Shown: positions 29,925 through 44,364, counted from the stretch's first letter. The stretch: 64,000 nucleotides of DNA from Parascedosporium putredinis (GCA_949357655.1 CASHTG010000005.1:496001-560000); one strand, 5' to 3'. Made by a program: numbers and translations. The notes: generated from the letters alone by a model not told the origin.

Positions 29925-32499
29925 TCAACGATGTTTCTGATCGAGAAGGCTCCTCATATTACCCCAACGTCGGACAGATGAGGCCTAGTTTGGGGCGAGA
30001 CGATCAACCGCCGCTTGGGTGAGATCTTCGAAGCTATCGACATGCTGGCTTGGTTGATGTTTATAGCCCCTCTCTGGGCCTGTCATTTTATCCAGATTTG
30101 ATCGCCCTTTTTGACAAGGAAGCGTACGGAAACGGAAATCATCCATGCATAATGGAGGCTGTCCTGTCCCACCAAAATTTGGCTGTTGCGCGCGGGCGGG
30201 AGGAACCACACGTCATTTACAAGAACGGTCCACATTACTTAAAATCTCGGTTCTCTTATAATGCCCTTTTGGGGGCTGGACGCTGTTATTCTTGCATTTT
30301 TTCCCCGTTGGTATCAAAGTGCAATCTTCCAGTCACCAAGGCCTTAAGTCTCAGATCGCCAGTCCCCGGAGATCAATCTGCTCGATCATTTGAAACAACT
30401 CGTGAGAGACACAACAACTTGTGTTTGGTTGCTCAGAGACGGGGAGCCGTCAGCGTTGGGGAGGGGGAAGCGAGGAAAATATTCCGTTCCTCGCCTCTTG
30501 GTTCCATGACCACTGTCGTACCATACTTTGTGACGGCTCTGAAGCTAAAATAAAAATGCCGCTAGCAGGCGGACCGGTGCTGACCCTCCGGGATTCTTCA
30601 CGCCCCAAAGGCTCACTGTTGGTTGAGATGGTGGAGCGTCTGGCTACCTGTTGGTCACATTAACTGGCGAAGAATGACACTGACAACGCACAGGCGATAG
30701 GGAGAAAAAGGTACACTTGACGTGGAGTAACTAGAAGAAAAGAAGCTCTTGTTCCGGAAACACCTAGACTCCCTCATGAAGGGAGAAAGGTTGAGTTTAG
30801 CTGGCCCCCGAGATGGCGGGCCACAGACAATCCTTTTTCTTCTCCTTTGATCAAATCCAGACGTCCTTGAACTGCTTTTGTTCTAGCCTCCTTGTCCGGA
30901 CAGCTCGGCTGCAGTGGCTTTCCGCTGCTGCTACCTTCAAAGTCGGGCCCAAGTAAACACCTTCTGGCAGACTAGGCTAGAAGAGCACCCATCCTATTTG
31001 TGTAAGTGGAGCGGAGCGGAAAGGTCGAGAGGGATCTGGAGCAGATAACGCAGGAAACGAATTGATACAGTCAATGCCGAGGACTAAAGCGTCGTTGGCG
31101 TGCCCTCGTCCTTCAGTTCCACCCCTCACTTGTGTGCTTGATTCCGCTAGACTCCCTGGACGTCGCGCAGCGCAGCGCGTCTCGTGGACGCAGGCTGGCG
31201 ATTCCTGGCTTTAACGCTCAAGCCAGCCCATTGCCCAAAGAACGACAGCTGTCGATGTTTTTTTCTGGTACGGTACACTAATTGTGCATCGCATTGTAAA
31301 CATCAAGTATTGGCCCCAACCAGTACCCAAAGATCAGTTGACAGCATTGTCTCGCGAAGACCACACTAGCCTAGAAAAGACGATCAAATCTTGATTCGGT
31401 AATGCAGCGACTGACCGCGGGCTGGGGGAAATGGCGTTTTGCCGTCGAATTGACACGCGAGGCTGGCATGCTGTTCTCGTGGCGCAGTCTCCCAGGGGTT
31501 CGAATGCCCCTTGCCTCATCGCTGAGGGCGATCTTGGCCTACTGGCTTGAGGACCTTCAACTCGAGCCGGCGATTCCAAAGTGTGTTTCTTCCCTTCTCT
31601 AGGCAAAGGCTAGCGCTGCTGCAGGTGGTACGGTAGCCTCAAGCAGGAATCACGGGCTCGAACAACCCAATTGACAAGCCTCAAGCAAGCTTGTAAGACC
31701 AAGGCATCACTTGATGAGCAGATGTCCTCTGGTAGCTCATGTTGTCTATTCGCAATTCATGCTTCCCGCTTCCGCCCGCACTACACAGGGCATGCTAGTA
31801 TCAACTCTCCCCTCTCGAGAGATGGAAAGCGCCACCTGGACTTGAGCAGAGGAGCCTATCGAAAAGACGGACCCGCGAGGCAAGCCGCCGTCGCCTTTTC
31901 AAAGTCTGCGGCCAGGCCGGATTGTGGTCTGTACGGGGCTCCGGTAGTGCGATTCGGACCCTGAAAAAGCTTAGGCTTTACTTCCACCTTGCCATGATTG
32001 GTTCTGGGAATTTTGGTTCTGTTCTTCTGGCTGCACATTTTTCTTACCAACCATCAATGGCATCTCAAGTCAACCGAACCTCGGGCAGAGGTTGGTTGCG
32101 AAAAGAGTTCGGTAATTCATGAAAAACTTTGGGGTCCAGGCCGTTGTGCATGCATTTGATTCTTACACTAGAAAATGATTTTACCGACCTTTGGTTGCCC
32201 TTGCCTTTGTTGGCTGAGGGGCGACACCTGGACACGGCAGGGCGCTGGGGATCGCACTCTCCCACTCCACTCCAGCAGCACTCCAGGCGGAGAGGCAGCG
32301 CTATACTGGGATCGATTAATGCCCGCTCCAAGATGGCACCCTGCCTTAAATACGACTACTGCTGTTATAGGCCTGGTGGGATGGACGAATGAGCGAGGGG
32401 GTCCATTATAGACTGGGATAAAGAGCTCCACCGAAACACTCGAGGGAGGGTTCGTAATGTACCTTCCTCGTCTCTGTCGTGGGTACATTACTACCCTTC

Positions 32500-35398
32500 T
32501 GTCCCGCGCCTTCCAACCCCTGTCGTCAGTCACTTTGGAGCAACGTCGGCAGGAGATGTGCTCCTGCTGCCACTAACTCGTTTTTCCCAACTCTCTCGCT
32601 GTGGACTCGGACAAACTTAGCCGTATTCGTCTAGGCGTGTGTAGGCTCAACGAACGGTCGCGACACCAACTTGAACCCGAGCCTCCTCGCAAACTTGGGA
32701 AATCCAGCAACCCCGCCCTCTGGCTCTGCCCCCTTTTCACCTTTGTTCGGTCGTCTTCATGTCGCCGTGCCTGCTCGTCAATTGATTTCAATACCCTCTG
32801 GTGACTTGGCTCCCTGCTTCGTTCCCCCTTTTCGAATAGTAGCCCAGTCGTATCTTCAAGTTTGCTCCCCCTTCGAAATAGGTATCGAGTACCACGCATC
32901 GGAATCGATTTTATTTCTGTTCTTTTCCCTTTTCCTTCATCCTACCCATGATTTTGGTTTATTGGCCCACCGACGGCAAGTGCTGTCCACACCCAATTCC
33001 AAGGGCTTCCGTGTGCCGCGATCGCTTGGTGGGGAGTCCAAAAGAGTCTGGTAAACACTAGCCCGCCAATTCAATTATTCAACAGCGGAAGCAGAGTGTG
33101 GGGAGGAGCAGTGTGTGTGGTGTCTCTGGCTTGCTGACCTGAGAGAGAAACTGCCCTCCCCTTCCCCTTCCCGAGGCCCCCTCCATTTTCCACTTCCTCC
33201 TCTGGACCTCTTCTTCAGGTCATGTTTCGCTCTGGTTCTGCTGTTGTTTCTGCTCTCACACTATCGTAGCACTGGAAACACGAACGTTTCTTCGATTTTG
33301 GGAACCACCAACTCGCACCCACTTTGAATGACCCGGATCATATCTGTCTCTGAATGTTTCTATTGCGCCAGCCAAACAACATCGAGATTCAAGTGTATTC
33401 ATCGAACTAACATAGTTGTTGTTCCTTGGAGGGAATAACAAAACCCATCCTCTTGAATATCCTTATAAGCTGCCCCCTGATCGATCGCGAGAGAATTGGC
33501 GTTTTTCCCAGGCCATTCCTCGTCTTCTCACGTTTCCACGGGTGTTTCGCTCCGGGCTTGCCATCACATTCCTCTTTGGAGCTACTCCGTAGTTTCTCGT
33601 TGGCATCAGGTTGCGCGTTGTGCTACAAGTAGGCCAAACTGCTTGGCCTCCCTTCCCTCTTTCGCAAGACTCGGCTCGACGATTCTCTCGCCTCGCGTCG
33701 TCTTCTCCTCGAGGTCCCTCTCATCTTCTCTCGGCCTCTAACCGGCATTCCTCTGCATTAGGGTAAGAAGCGCAACTCGAGTTATCCGAATTGGGTCATC
33801 TGTAACAAACGACGGCCTGCTTGGACCTTGCAGCTATTCTGTGGTCATCCTGTGGCTTGCGGGGACGACCAAGGCTCGTGTTCGTGCAGCCGCGACTCAC
33901 CCTCCCAGGCCCTGACTAGAACGGATAGAGAGCCTAGGCTGTCCTTCCGACTCCTCCTTCATTTCTCTGGCTCGAGAGGCCCTGTGGGAGGCACCTGATC
34001 TAAAGCCGGCACTATTCCCTTTCGAAGCTCCTGCGACTCTGGTGGGCTGCCCTCACAGGACGGACTGGCCCCTCTTCGCTTCCTCTCTCCGTCGCCGAGA
34101 CCGCACGCGTGGATTAGCAAGAACCAGCACGGGTTGACAACGTAGACAGTGGTTCGTTCCCCTCTTTGGCTGGTAGCTTGGGAGTAGCAGCGCTCGAGCG
34201 CTCCTGGCCCTCTCGCCGCCGTTGTCTTCTAGTTTGGGAGTCGCAGGAACGCAGTTGCAGGTCCCGTCGCTGAATTGCGGTTGCTCTTTGACCAACGACG
34301 ATACCACTCTGGGTGCGCGTCACCCTCCAACCTTGCTCCCTCCACTGGCCTGCCCGCGTCCAGTCCAGTCCAGTCCAGTCCAGTCCGGTTCTGTCCTGGT
34401 CAATCCTCGAGCGCAATCTTTTGGAGTTCTTCTGCGAGGGAGTACTCACCGCGACTCGGCATCCACTAGCTCCAGGTACCAACTCTCTCTTCTCTCTCCC
34501 ACCCCTTCACCCCCCTCGTTTCCCCCATCCGTTCTAGCCCTTGTCCCTTTCCCATCCACCCCCTCTGGAGTGTGGTGTCTCACCCCCGTCGACGAAAACC
34601 TCACACACCCTACCACTACCACCCTACACCCCTACACCCCGCCCCTGCCCATGGCACCCATGCATGTACACTAGTGTACACCCCCTCTGTACTTCTCTTC
34701 GTAGCGTCCTGTATCCTATCCTCGCTCCCACAAGCCCCCCTCAGCCCTTTCTCCCAGAGACCTCCACCAAGCTAGTGAAGGCCAGGGCCCATCGACCATC
34801 TCCAGTCAAGTCGGATAATAGTATATAGCTTGCTCCAACACCTCTTCATCTTTTCTCTCCTCCCCCAAGGTCGCTTGTTCAAGATCTCCTCGCCTTGCCT
34901 TGTTTCCCGCATACAAAACCACCAGGGCGCCCCTTCACATCTCATCTTCTTGACTCCTCGTTCTTCTTCATGGCATTGATCTGATTCATCCTCTCCAGTA
35001 TCTTGACCCTTCCTCTGCTTTGCGAGGTTGTCCATACAGAGGATCCTTCCTTTCTCGCTTCGCAACTGGCGTGTCATCTTATAACTCTTCCTGTGGGAGA
35101 TATATATATAATTCGCCCTTTACACCAACTCTCAACACGACTCAATCAGCATTCATCCTAGTCCTCTCCGGCCCGGGTTTCTGCTTTTTAACCACCAAGG
35201 ACTATTTCTTGCGCAGGACGCCGCACGTTGCACGACCAAGGATTGGAAATTCCGCCTGGATGTGTTGAGCCCCGCGTTTCTCTTTCGAACAACCCACTCG
35301 ATCACCAGCTTGTGTTCGCCATCGTCTTCGACTCGTTGATACCGCATACCTCACCTTGAAAATCCACCCTTTTCCCGGTCCTCCCTTCCTCCGCAGCA
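32500..35398 (+). promoter_or_regulatory. long pyrimidine-rich upstream region of the C2H2 gene
   Basis: This 2.9 kb stretch ahead of the zinc-finger gene is strongly C/T-rich on the plus strand, which is typical of fungal promoters and leaders. It has many short upstream ATG frames but none that looks like a gene. A candidate leader intron runs from GTAAGA at 33,763 to CAG ending at 33,833 (71 bp, usual fungal size); its branch site is not convincing. Regulators of development in fungi often have such long leaders. The promoter or leader role is inferred from position and composition. Confidence 0.4.
34361..34385. repeat. (CAGTC)5 pentamer repeat
   Basis: Five perfect copies of CAGTC, about 1 kb upstream of the start codon of the C2H2 gene and inside its pyrimidine-rich upstream region. 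Confidence 0.85.
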
Positions 35399-36952
<1,554 letters not shown>

Positions 36953-39900
36953 ACAAGGCAATCTTGTGATGAGGAGCATGTCTTGCTCGCATGTTTCTCG
37001 ATGCCATCCTCTGGTCTAGGACCACATGACGGCTTCGAGGGCACTGCCCTCACTGCCCTCGTTTTGCCCAGAGAGACGAGATGGGGCGCAGGCTTACCTA
37101 TGTATCATTATCGCGTTCATCATCGTAGGCGCAGCCACGATGTCTTTTCCCTGCCTGAGCCTCCTCTTGATCATCTGTCCCCCACCCACGAGGGAGATGA
37201 ATTTGGCGCGACGAGCATTCCCACGCAGGGACTCACAGCACTGTCCTGGGAATGTAGTGGGTGTCGAGTCGGGGAGCCGCTGCCTGGTTGGAACAAGGAC
37301 AATGCGTCCTTGGATACCTAGCGACCCCCTCCTGAGCTTGCGGAGACGCAGTTCTCTCTGCATCCCCGTTCGGGGAAGACCTTCCTCAGAACAAGCTGCT
37401 TGATCGCGCCAGATCTTGAGCTGAGGCTCCAGGGTGCGGAAGTGGAGCAGCCTTCCATTTCTGCGACGGAAAGACAACACAGCCTCGTGTGTTTTTGTCA
37501 TTTATTTGTTTCCATCATTGTTGAAATACCCCTTGTTGTCGTTTGACTCTTTTTTTTTTTTTCTTTCTCTCTCTCTTTGGACATGGCTATATGTCATCGA
37601 CATCTTGTCTTTAGCCTTTTCCCATGGGTCTTCTCGCAGAGACGGCGCAGGGAAAGGTGAAGAGCAGCAACCTTGCAACCTTTTGCTTTTTTATCCTCCC
37701 AACGCTTAACCAAGGGGAGAGACATGGCGTTCGACGGACGGAACCTGGATGGACTGGAGCATACTAATTCGCGGAGGCGGAGGAGGCGACGAAGTCGATC
37801 ACGGAGACGGCGCATGGAACGACGCACGACCATGGATGATTCGGAATCGTTTATGATATCCCCACAATATGTTGACGGCCGTTTTTTTCTTCACCATTTT
37901 TTTTGGATTGATTGACGAATACCTTTGTTGGGTTTGTTTTGGTGGGAGTGCATGGCGGCAATGGCAAGGAGTGCTTAATGGAGGCGGTATTTTGTTGCAA
38001 CCATGCAACGGCGTGAATGGTGTCGTTTGCCCCGGACTCAAGAGGAGGAAGGCGACTGGCGATGCTCGGGAGACTGGACTCGGCCGCAAGGCATGGATGG
38101 CAGTATCGCGTCGGTGTTGCGAGGTGCCAAAAGGATATCCAGATGGATCTCGAAGGGATCCGGTGTATAACTTTGGGAGGCTACAAAATGGGCGCTCGGT
38201 TTCGGCCAGTCTTGTTGTGCGGGCTATGTGTGTGTGGCGTGGAAGAAGAGCATTGTATGATTAGCTGTCTTGAATTTTTCTTGTTGGCGAAATTCTGCGC
38301 AATTTTTCTTGTCTTGGGGAAGTTTTTTTCTCTTATTCCAATCAATGAAATATCACTTCACAACGAAAGCCTCCCTCTCTCTCCTTTGACGAATTCGCAG
38401 CCTTTCTGCCCGTGTCCTTTGTCTTGCATGAGTCGTGTCCGCCGGGCCGAAAGGTTTTGTTGGACTTGTTGGAGGCGCGGGTTTGCTGCCCTGTTTCCGT
38501 CGGCCTTTTTCTTCTTTTTGATGACGGCGTCGACTTTTGGCTGGTAGGGTAGAGTAACCAGAGCTGGCTTCCAAAAGGGGCGGGATACATATGCAGGTCC
38601 GTTGGGTTGTGGTGGTACGTGGTATTTGAAGGTGTGAAGAGCAATTTGAAGGCTCTCTTGTTGCTACCCTTTCGTCCCTGGCTCCCTGTCATCCTCTTTT
38701 CCTGTTCTTGTTGTAGTTTTTGATCTCTTTGGTCATTTTGTACGATGTTTCCTGGATCTCGTCCTTGGAGATGAATAAGAAGCAAAGGCAAAGAAGAGAG
38801 TGCGTGTAGCGTAAAGGCTCGGCTCGGGTCCGGTGCGTGACTGAGCTGGTCAGTTAGGCTGGATATGCCGGTGGATCGCGGAGGGTTCGAGTGAGTGATG
38901 ACGCTTGATGATGGCGGGCATCGTGTAAAGTTTTGGCTGGGGAGCAGAGCGAGGAGTAGGTGAACGCATGGGTCGGCGAGGAAAGATTGTCGAATGTTTG
39001 AGATGGCTAGAGCAAGAAAGAGAGAAAGAAAAACAAGATAGAAAGGGAGGGGAGAGGAGGAGGAGGTGGAGAGTACACGATGTTCTGTTTAAAAGAGGTC
39101 ACTGGCGAGGAAGACTACATCTATTGTAACAAAAAGCGGCCTCTTCCCCACAGCCTATATATGTGTGTGTATGTACGATGTATGTAATGGATGTGTGAGC
39201 AGAGAGTGTAAATGAAATATGGAAATTTCCTTCGTTGCGGTTATCTCGTTCTTTTTGCCCGATTCCCGGATCTTGGTTTGTCTCTATCCGCATTTGGCTA
39301 TCCTTACGAGCCGGGGGTTAGAGCGGGAGGGTTTTCCAAAGGAGAAGGGGAATTAGGCCCCGCCGCGCCGCCGGCGTGGAATTTCCCATGCCATATGTGC
39401 CCCATGTTGGCTTGATTGCGTAGTCCGAGGCCCGGGGCCAAACATCTCTGTGCCGGGGTGTGTGTGTGTGTTTGTTCTTTTTGCTTGACAATTCTTGGTC
39501 TATTCTTTTTTTTTTTTTCATCTCTTTTTCTACTTGGTCTTCTTTACTCACATTTTGCTCATGTCTGTCCTCCATTGTCCTCGTCTGTGTTCCTCGGCAT
39601 CAGGTCAATATCCCCCAAGGTTGTCGAGAGCGCGGGGGCGAGAAACGCAGGATACGATAACCCGACGGACAACTATATTTTCGGAATGGTGCTCCGCCAT
39701 GTGAAAGAGGGAGGGGGGTCAGATCTCGATGGGCATTTCCTTTTGGCATGAGGCTGTATGCAAGGTTCGTAGTGACGGCAGCCCACCCACTTCCCCCTCT
39801 CTCATGCCAGCATCCATGCTCGATGGAGCAGGGTGCATTGGTGCCTTGATTCTGCATCGAGGAGGATCTCCTTTCTTCTTCTTCTTTTTCCCCTGTTTCT

Positions 39901-41340
39901 GTTTTGTATACTAGAAGGTTGAGCTGGAAAAAGCTCTGGAACAGACAGCATCGGAGCCAAGAGGCCCGATGACTATGAGTCTGGCTTGGGGGTATTAAGG
40001 GGAGCGTCAACGATCTTCTATTTCGAGGTGTGGCTGTTCTAGGGAAAAAGGGAGGGGGAAAGACAACGGCAAGTCCATTTTGAGGGTTGTGCAGCTCACC
40101 CACCTTTGCGTGGGTTGCATAAGTCTATAAATGGGGGAGGGAGGGAGGGGGAAGGGAAACCGATTGTGGGATGGGCATCGTCGCGGCTTCAGCCGGGATT
40201 TCAAAGCCGGGAAGGGGAACCCGTGGTGGAAGGCCTCGGGAGGGCATAGAGGACGCCCGAAGTCGCCTGTGAGAAGGGGGAAAACAGAGCAAAGCAGCCC
40301 GGGCATTGGGCCGCAAGCAATCCCCGTCGTCTCCGCGGAGAGAAACCGCAATTCTATTTACAAAGACGTCGTTTATAGATGTCAAGATGCACAATCCTGG
40401 TCTCTCTTTCTTTTCTTTTTTCAACTTTTTCTGTTTTTGGACCCCTGCGACGAGCCTCTCCCATCCACTTGTAAAACCCCCGCTCGTCTCCCTTCGCGGG
40501 GTAGGCAAGCACGGTCGTAGATCTTCGGATCTGAGACGGCGGGCGACTCAAAAGGTCATGATTTGAGAGACCCTGTTTCTCCATCTAGTCTCTTTTGATG
40601 AAGAGTGCGAGCCAAGGGGAGGAGGGGGAAGATGCTTGGGGGACGACTGTCTTTGATTGGGAGGACGACGAGTGGGAAGTTAGGGCGGGATGACGTCTCG
40701 TCTCTTTTGACCGAGGGAAGAACTTTTTTGTTTTTGGCTCGTGAGGTCTCACTCTGCGAAGCAGGGGAACGAAAAGTGTTTAAAAAAAAAAGAAAAAAAA
40801 GATGGCATTTGAGGCAAGGACTTTTGAGCTTTCATTTTATTAACTGTCCTCGTATTTTGATTTTATCTTTCTCGGTTCCTGCTTCTTTCTCTCGACTTGT
40901 TTGGGGGAACGGGAGCGAGGTCTTTCGGGTATCTTTTCGTGCCTTTGGTCCGATGAGCCAGATTGCAAAACTGCGCGCAATATCAGCATCAGCATCAGCA
41001 TCAGCGTCGGCATCGGCAGCAGCATGTGAAGACAAAAAGGATAACACAAAAAAGTTGGGGGAATGTGCCCTGCAGCGTCAGCATCCTCGGTCCTGTTTTC
41101 CACCTAAACTCCGCCAACCTGCACTTGCTTTCGGAGGCGAGAGCGAGGGTATGCAACTGGGCGAAAAGGGAAATGAGGCGAGAGGGAGGCCCTCACCAAG
41201 TTCACGGCAGACCTTGCCGACCAGAGGGTGTAGGTCGTGCATCCTTTTGGTTTTTCTTAGTTCCTCCCGTTTGGCATCAAGGCTTGTCCTCTTTTGCGGG
41301 GAAGAGGTGGAGTGACAAGCATTGGCTGCTGGCTTCCTTG
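36953..41340. other. intergenic, no gene seen
   Basis: This 4.4 kb spacer between the C2H2 gene and the YME1 promoter contains frames up to 236 codons (40,605-41,315) whose translations are low-complexity and unlike any family I know. The first few hundred bases are probably the 3' untranslated region of the C2H2 gene. A hexamer microsatellite (ATCAGC)n sits at about 40,982-41,005, and a TATATATGTGTG stretch lies near 39,157-39,175. Confidence 0.5.
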
Positions 41341-41354
41341 GCGATAGCGAAATA

Positions 41355-42030
41355 ATCAGCCAATGGAAGGACTAGAGAACTGGAATAAACACGTTAACCA
41401 CTTGGAGACTGGCGATGATTGGAGCAACAATGAACCGGGGAATATCTACCAATGATAAATTTCAAACTGAAATTCTGATTGTACTCGCTCCCATTGACCA
41501 ACCAGCGCGGGGGACTCGATATCTTCGTCATTTTCGCTGGACCGGGGTTGAGAATTGACTCAAGCTAGAGGTATATTCACGTGACTTTATGTCATCGCCG
41601 CGGGTCGGAAACAGCAAACGCCTGCAGAGTATCAGATGGACGGGCATAGAACCCGGAAAAACTATTTTGCCGACGCTCGTCGAAGTTTTTGAAGACGTCT
41701 TCCACTGTTGCCTTTGCCGAAACATACGACTCAACAGAACGTCGGCCCCCCTCTCCACATCGTTCCTCATCACCGCTCTTCACCACCCTTCCCTCCATCG
41801 AAACGGTGATCATGCAGGCCGCACCTTCCGCGTGGTAAGTCGGCGCCCTCTCTTCCAGAAAACATTAACCAAAAGGACCCCACGAGTAACCTTGGCCATT
41901 CTGCTAGAAAACCCACCTCGTCCGATTATCTCCTTCTTCACCCCATCGGAAGCTTAGTCCCCCCTCTGGCTTATCTTCATCCTTAACTCCGGGTGCGCTG
42001 TAATTTCGCCCCGCCCCCGACGACGACGAC
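41355..42030 (+). promoter_or_regulatory. YME1 promoter with CCAAT boxes and TCACGTGA
   Basis: Three CCAAT elements are seen: CCAAT at 41,360-41,364, ATTGG at 41,418-41,422 and CCAAT at 41,449-41,453. A palindromic TCACGTGA lies at 41,577-41,584. CCAAT is the core bound by the HAP2/3/5 complex, which controls respiratory genes in fungi, and TCACGTGA is the classic Cbf1-type bHLH site. Both fit a mitochondrial protease gene. Occupancy is inferred; only the motifs are seen. Confidence 0.45.
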
Positions 42031-44324
42031 ATGTCGACTTCCGGGCCCCTGGCCTTGGCTCTAGCCAGGCCAGCCCTCGGACCTGCTAGTTCCTTACTCC
42101 TACGGCCCTTTGGTCAACGGCTCCCCGTCCATATCGCGAGGCTGAACTCGCCGACCTCGGCTCCGCAGTCCCGCACCTTGTTCATCCCCCGTACCCTGTC
42201 CCAGCCCCTCGCCAGGCGCGGCGCCGCCCTGCCGACCTTTCGCGATCACCTACCCTCGCCGCTCTCGGTCTCTCGTCCCAATATAGGTCCCTCGGCGGCT
42301 CCAACGGCATCTCCCGCAGCCTGCTCGCCACCCGCGAGGCCACGGCCAACCGGAATCCCAGCAGCGCCACGGCCCAGAATGCCTTTTACCAGCTCCTCGT
42401 CAAGGCCGGCATGCCCGCCATCGTCGTCGAGCGCTACCAGTCCGGGCTCTACGCCTCCAACGAGGCCGCCGACGCTGCGTACATTCGCGCCCTCGAGATG
42501 CTCAAGCAAGGTGTCGGGGATACGGCCGCGGTCGGCGGTGCCGCCACCCACTTTGGAGGTGCGAACAACATGCCGAGCGATCATGTCCAGGCCGTCGCGC
42601 AGGCCGTCGCCGCCCGCATGAGGGGCACGGATATGGCCGCCTCTACCGGCCAGGGCAACGGCACCAAGCAGGGCCCGCTCCACGTCATCGTGGAGGAGTC
42701 CAAGGGCTCCGTGCTCTTCCGCTGGATCAAGACCCTCTTGTACTTTGGCCTCATTACCTACATGTGCATGGTGGTCGTCACCCTGGCCGTCGGCTTCTTC
42801 GACAACCTCGACGTCTACAAGCGTGGCAACAAGAAGAGCCAGGGCGAAGTCCGGGCCGAAACGCAAAAGACGAGATTTTCCGACGTTCACGGCTGCGACG
42901 ACGCCAAGGATGAGCTCCTCGAGGTCGTCGAGTTTCTCAAGAACCCCGACAGGTTTTCCACCCTCGGTGGAAAGTTGCCCAAGGGCGTTCTGCTCGTCGG
43001 CCCCCGGTACCGGCAAAACCCTCTTGGCTCGTGCTGTCGCTGGCGAATCGGGCGTTCCCTTCTTCTACATGTCTGGTAGCGAGTTTGACGAAATCTTTGT
43101 CGGTGTGGGTGCGAAGCGTGTCCGCGAGCTCTTCACCGCGGCCAAGGAAAAGTCTCCCTCCATCATCTTCATCGACGAGCTGGACGCCATTGGCGGAAAG
43201 CGCAACGCGCGCGATGCCGCCTACATGAAGCAGACTCTCAACCAGCTCCTCACGGAACTTGACGGTTTTGAGCAGAACACGGGCGTCATTGTCCTCGCAG
43301 CCACCAATCACCCTCAGCTCCTCGATAAAGCTCTTACCCGACCCGGCCGCTTCGACCGCCACGTCGTCGTTGACCTGCCCGACGTCCGCGGCCGCCTCGC
43401 CATCCTGCAGCACCACGCCAAGAAGATCAAGGTCTCCCCGGATGTCAAGTTCTCGTCCATTGCTGGCTTCACGTCGGGTCTCTCGGGTGCCGAGCTCGAG
43501 AACATTGTGAACCAAGCCGCCGTCCACGCTAGCAAGGCCAAGGCGCTCTCTGTCTCGATGAAGGACCTCGAGTGGGCCATGGACAAGGTCATCATGGGTG
43601 CCGAGCGCCGCTGGGTCATTTCCCCAAGGAGAAGCTCATGACGGCCTACCACGAGGCCGGCCACACCCTGGTCCACCTCTTTGCCGACAAACCTCCTAGC
43701 GAGCTCCACAAGGTCACCATCCTCGCCCGCGGCCAGTCCCTGGGCCACACGGCCTACATTCCCGAGATGGACAAGTACTCGTACACCCTGAGCGACTACA
43801 TGACGCACATCCGTGTCGCCCTCGGCGGCAAGATTGCCGAAGAGCTGGCGTTTGGGCCCGAGTCCGTCACATCAGGCGTGTCCAACGATCTGGAAAAGGC
43901 CACCAAGGAGGCCTTTGCCATTGTTGGCCGCTTCGGCATGTCCTCCAAGCTTGCGCCCATGGACTACGCCAACAACTACGAGAAGCTCAGTTCCGAGACC
44001 CGCTCCGCCGTGGAGACGGAAGTCCAACACCTTCTCAACACCTCGGCCGAGGAGGTCCGCACCCTTCTGAGCGCCCGCCGCAAGGAGCTTGACCTTCTTG
44101 CCCACGCCCTCGTCGAGTACGAGACCCTCGACAAGCACGAGGTTGAGCGCGTCATCCGCGGCGAGAAGCTGACGGGCCGCATGCCCGCGTCTCCCAACAC
44201 CGCCATGTCCGTCCCCGTGCCCGCGACGGTACCCGCCGCTATACCTACGGGCCTTGGCCCATCTACGGGTCATCCCGAGTCGGAACCGGGCGCGGGCCTG
44301 CCGCCTCCCGTCCCCGCGCCGTAG
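42031..44324 (+). CDS. YME1: i-AAA protease of the mitochondrial inner membrane (YME1/IAP-1 type)
   Basis: This is an ATP-dependent zinc metalloprotease that degrades misfolded inner-membrane and intermembrane-space proteins. About 765 residues in one exon are expected. In order: a basic mitochondrial presequence; an N-terminal domain with [23 protein letters not shown]; one transmembrane segment near residues 234-260 ([20 protein letters not shown]); the AAA module with Walker A (about 325), Walker [10 protein letters not shown] (about 379) and the TRPGRFDR arginine-finger region; the zinc site HEAGH (about 540); the second zinc-ligand region [11 protein letters not shown]; and a Pro/Ala-rich tail. 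A single transmembrane segment favours i-AAA over the two-segment m-AAA type. The frame is broken near 42,235-42,270, in the P-loop at 43,001-43,007 (two bases short) and at C run 43,622-43,625. The residues just before the last site (RRWVIS) also look one codon short. I take the breaks as sequence errors. Confidence 0.9.
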
Positions 44325-44364
44325 GTGAAGATTTCCTGTACTCTTAAAAAGAATAGGGGTCTCA

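Larger units (their letters stand above)
1..32500. other. gene-poor region, no recognisable gene
   Basis: Nothing here could be assigned to a gene. Many short open frames occur on both strands. The longest are 257 codons (27,932-28,705, minus), 225 codons (1,750-2,427, plus), 216 codons (19,031-19,681, plus) and 214 codons (14,166-14,810, plus). Their translations are rich in low-complexity R/S/P/G runs and show no domain, no signal peptide and no conserved motif. I saw no reverse transcriptase or transposase motif, no terminal repeats, no tRNA with paired A and B boxes and no 5S rRNA. The base composition looks mixed and not strongly AT-rich, so it does not resemble an RIP-mutated transposon graveyard or an AT-rich centromere. 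Long GA- and CT-rich tracts and simple repeats are common. Non-coding RNAs or genes broken by many indels could be hidden here. Confidence 0.6.

Noticed and set aside
31470..31520. tRNA-like sequence (TGGCGCAGT followed by GGGGTTCGAATGCCCC)
   Set aside because: The A- and B-box-like parts are only about 20 bp apart, the G53-C61 pair is missing and no acceptor stem can be formed.
1..35398. Centromere or RIP-mutated transposon block
   Set aside because: The sequence is not strongly AT-rich and no transposon remnants or TA-biased decay are visible.
40605..41315. 236-codon open frame before YME1, with an Ala/Ser repeat
   Set aside because: The Ala/Ser run is the translation of a hexamer microsatellite; the remainder has no recognisable feature.
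42031..44324. Introns as an explanation for the frame changes in YME1 (and likewise ZPR1, GDE1, C2H2)
   Set aside because: At the break sites there is no GT..AG pair, no branch site and no missing or extra family sequence; one or two bases suffice to restore the frame.
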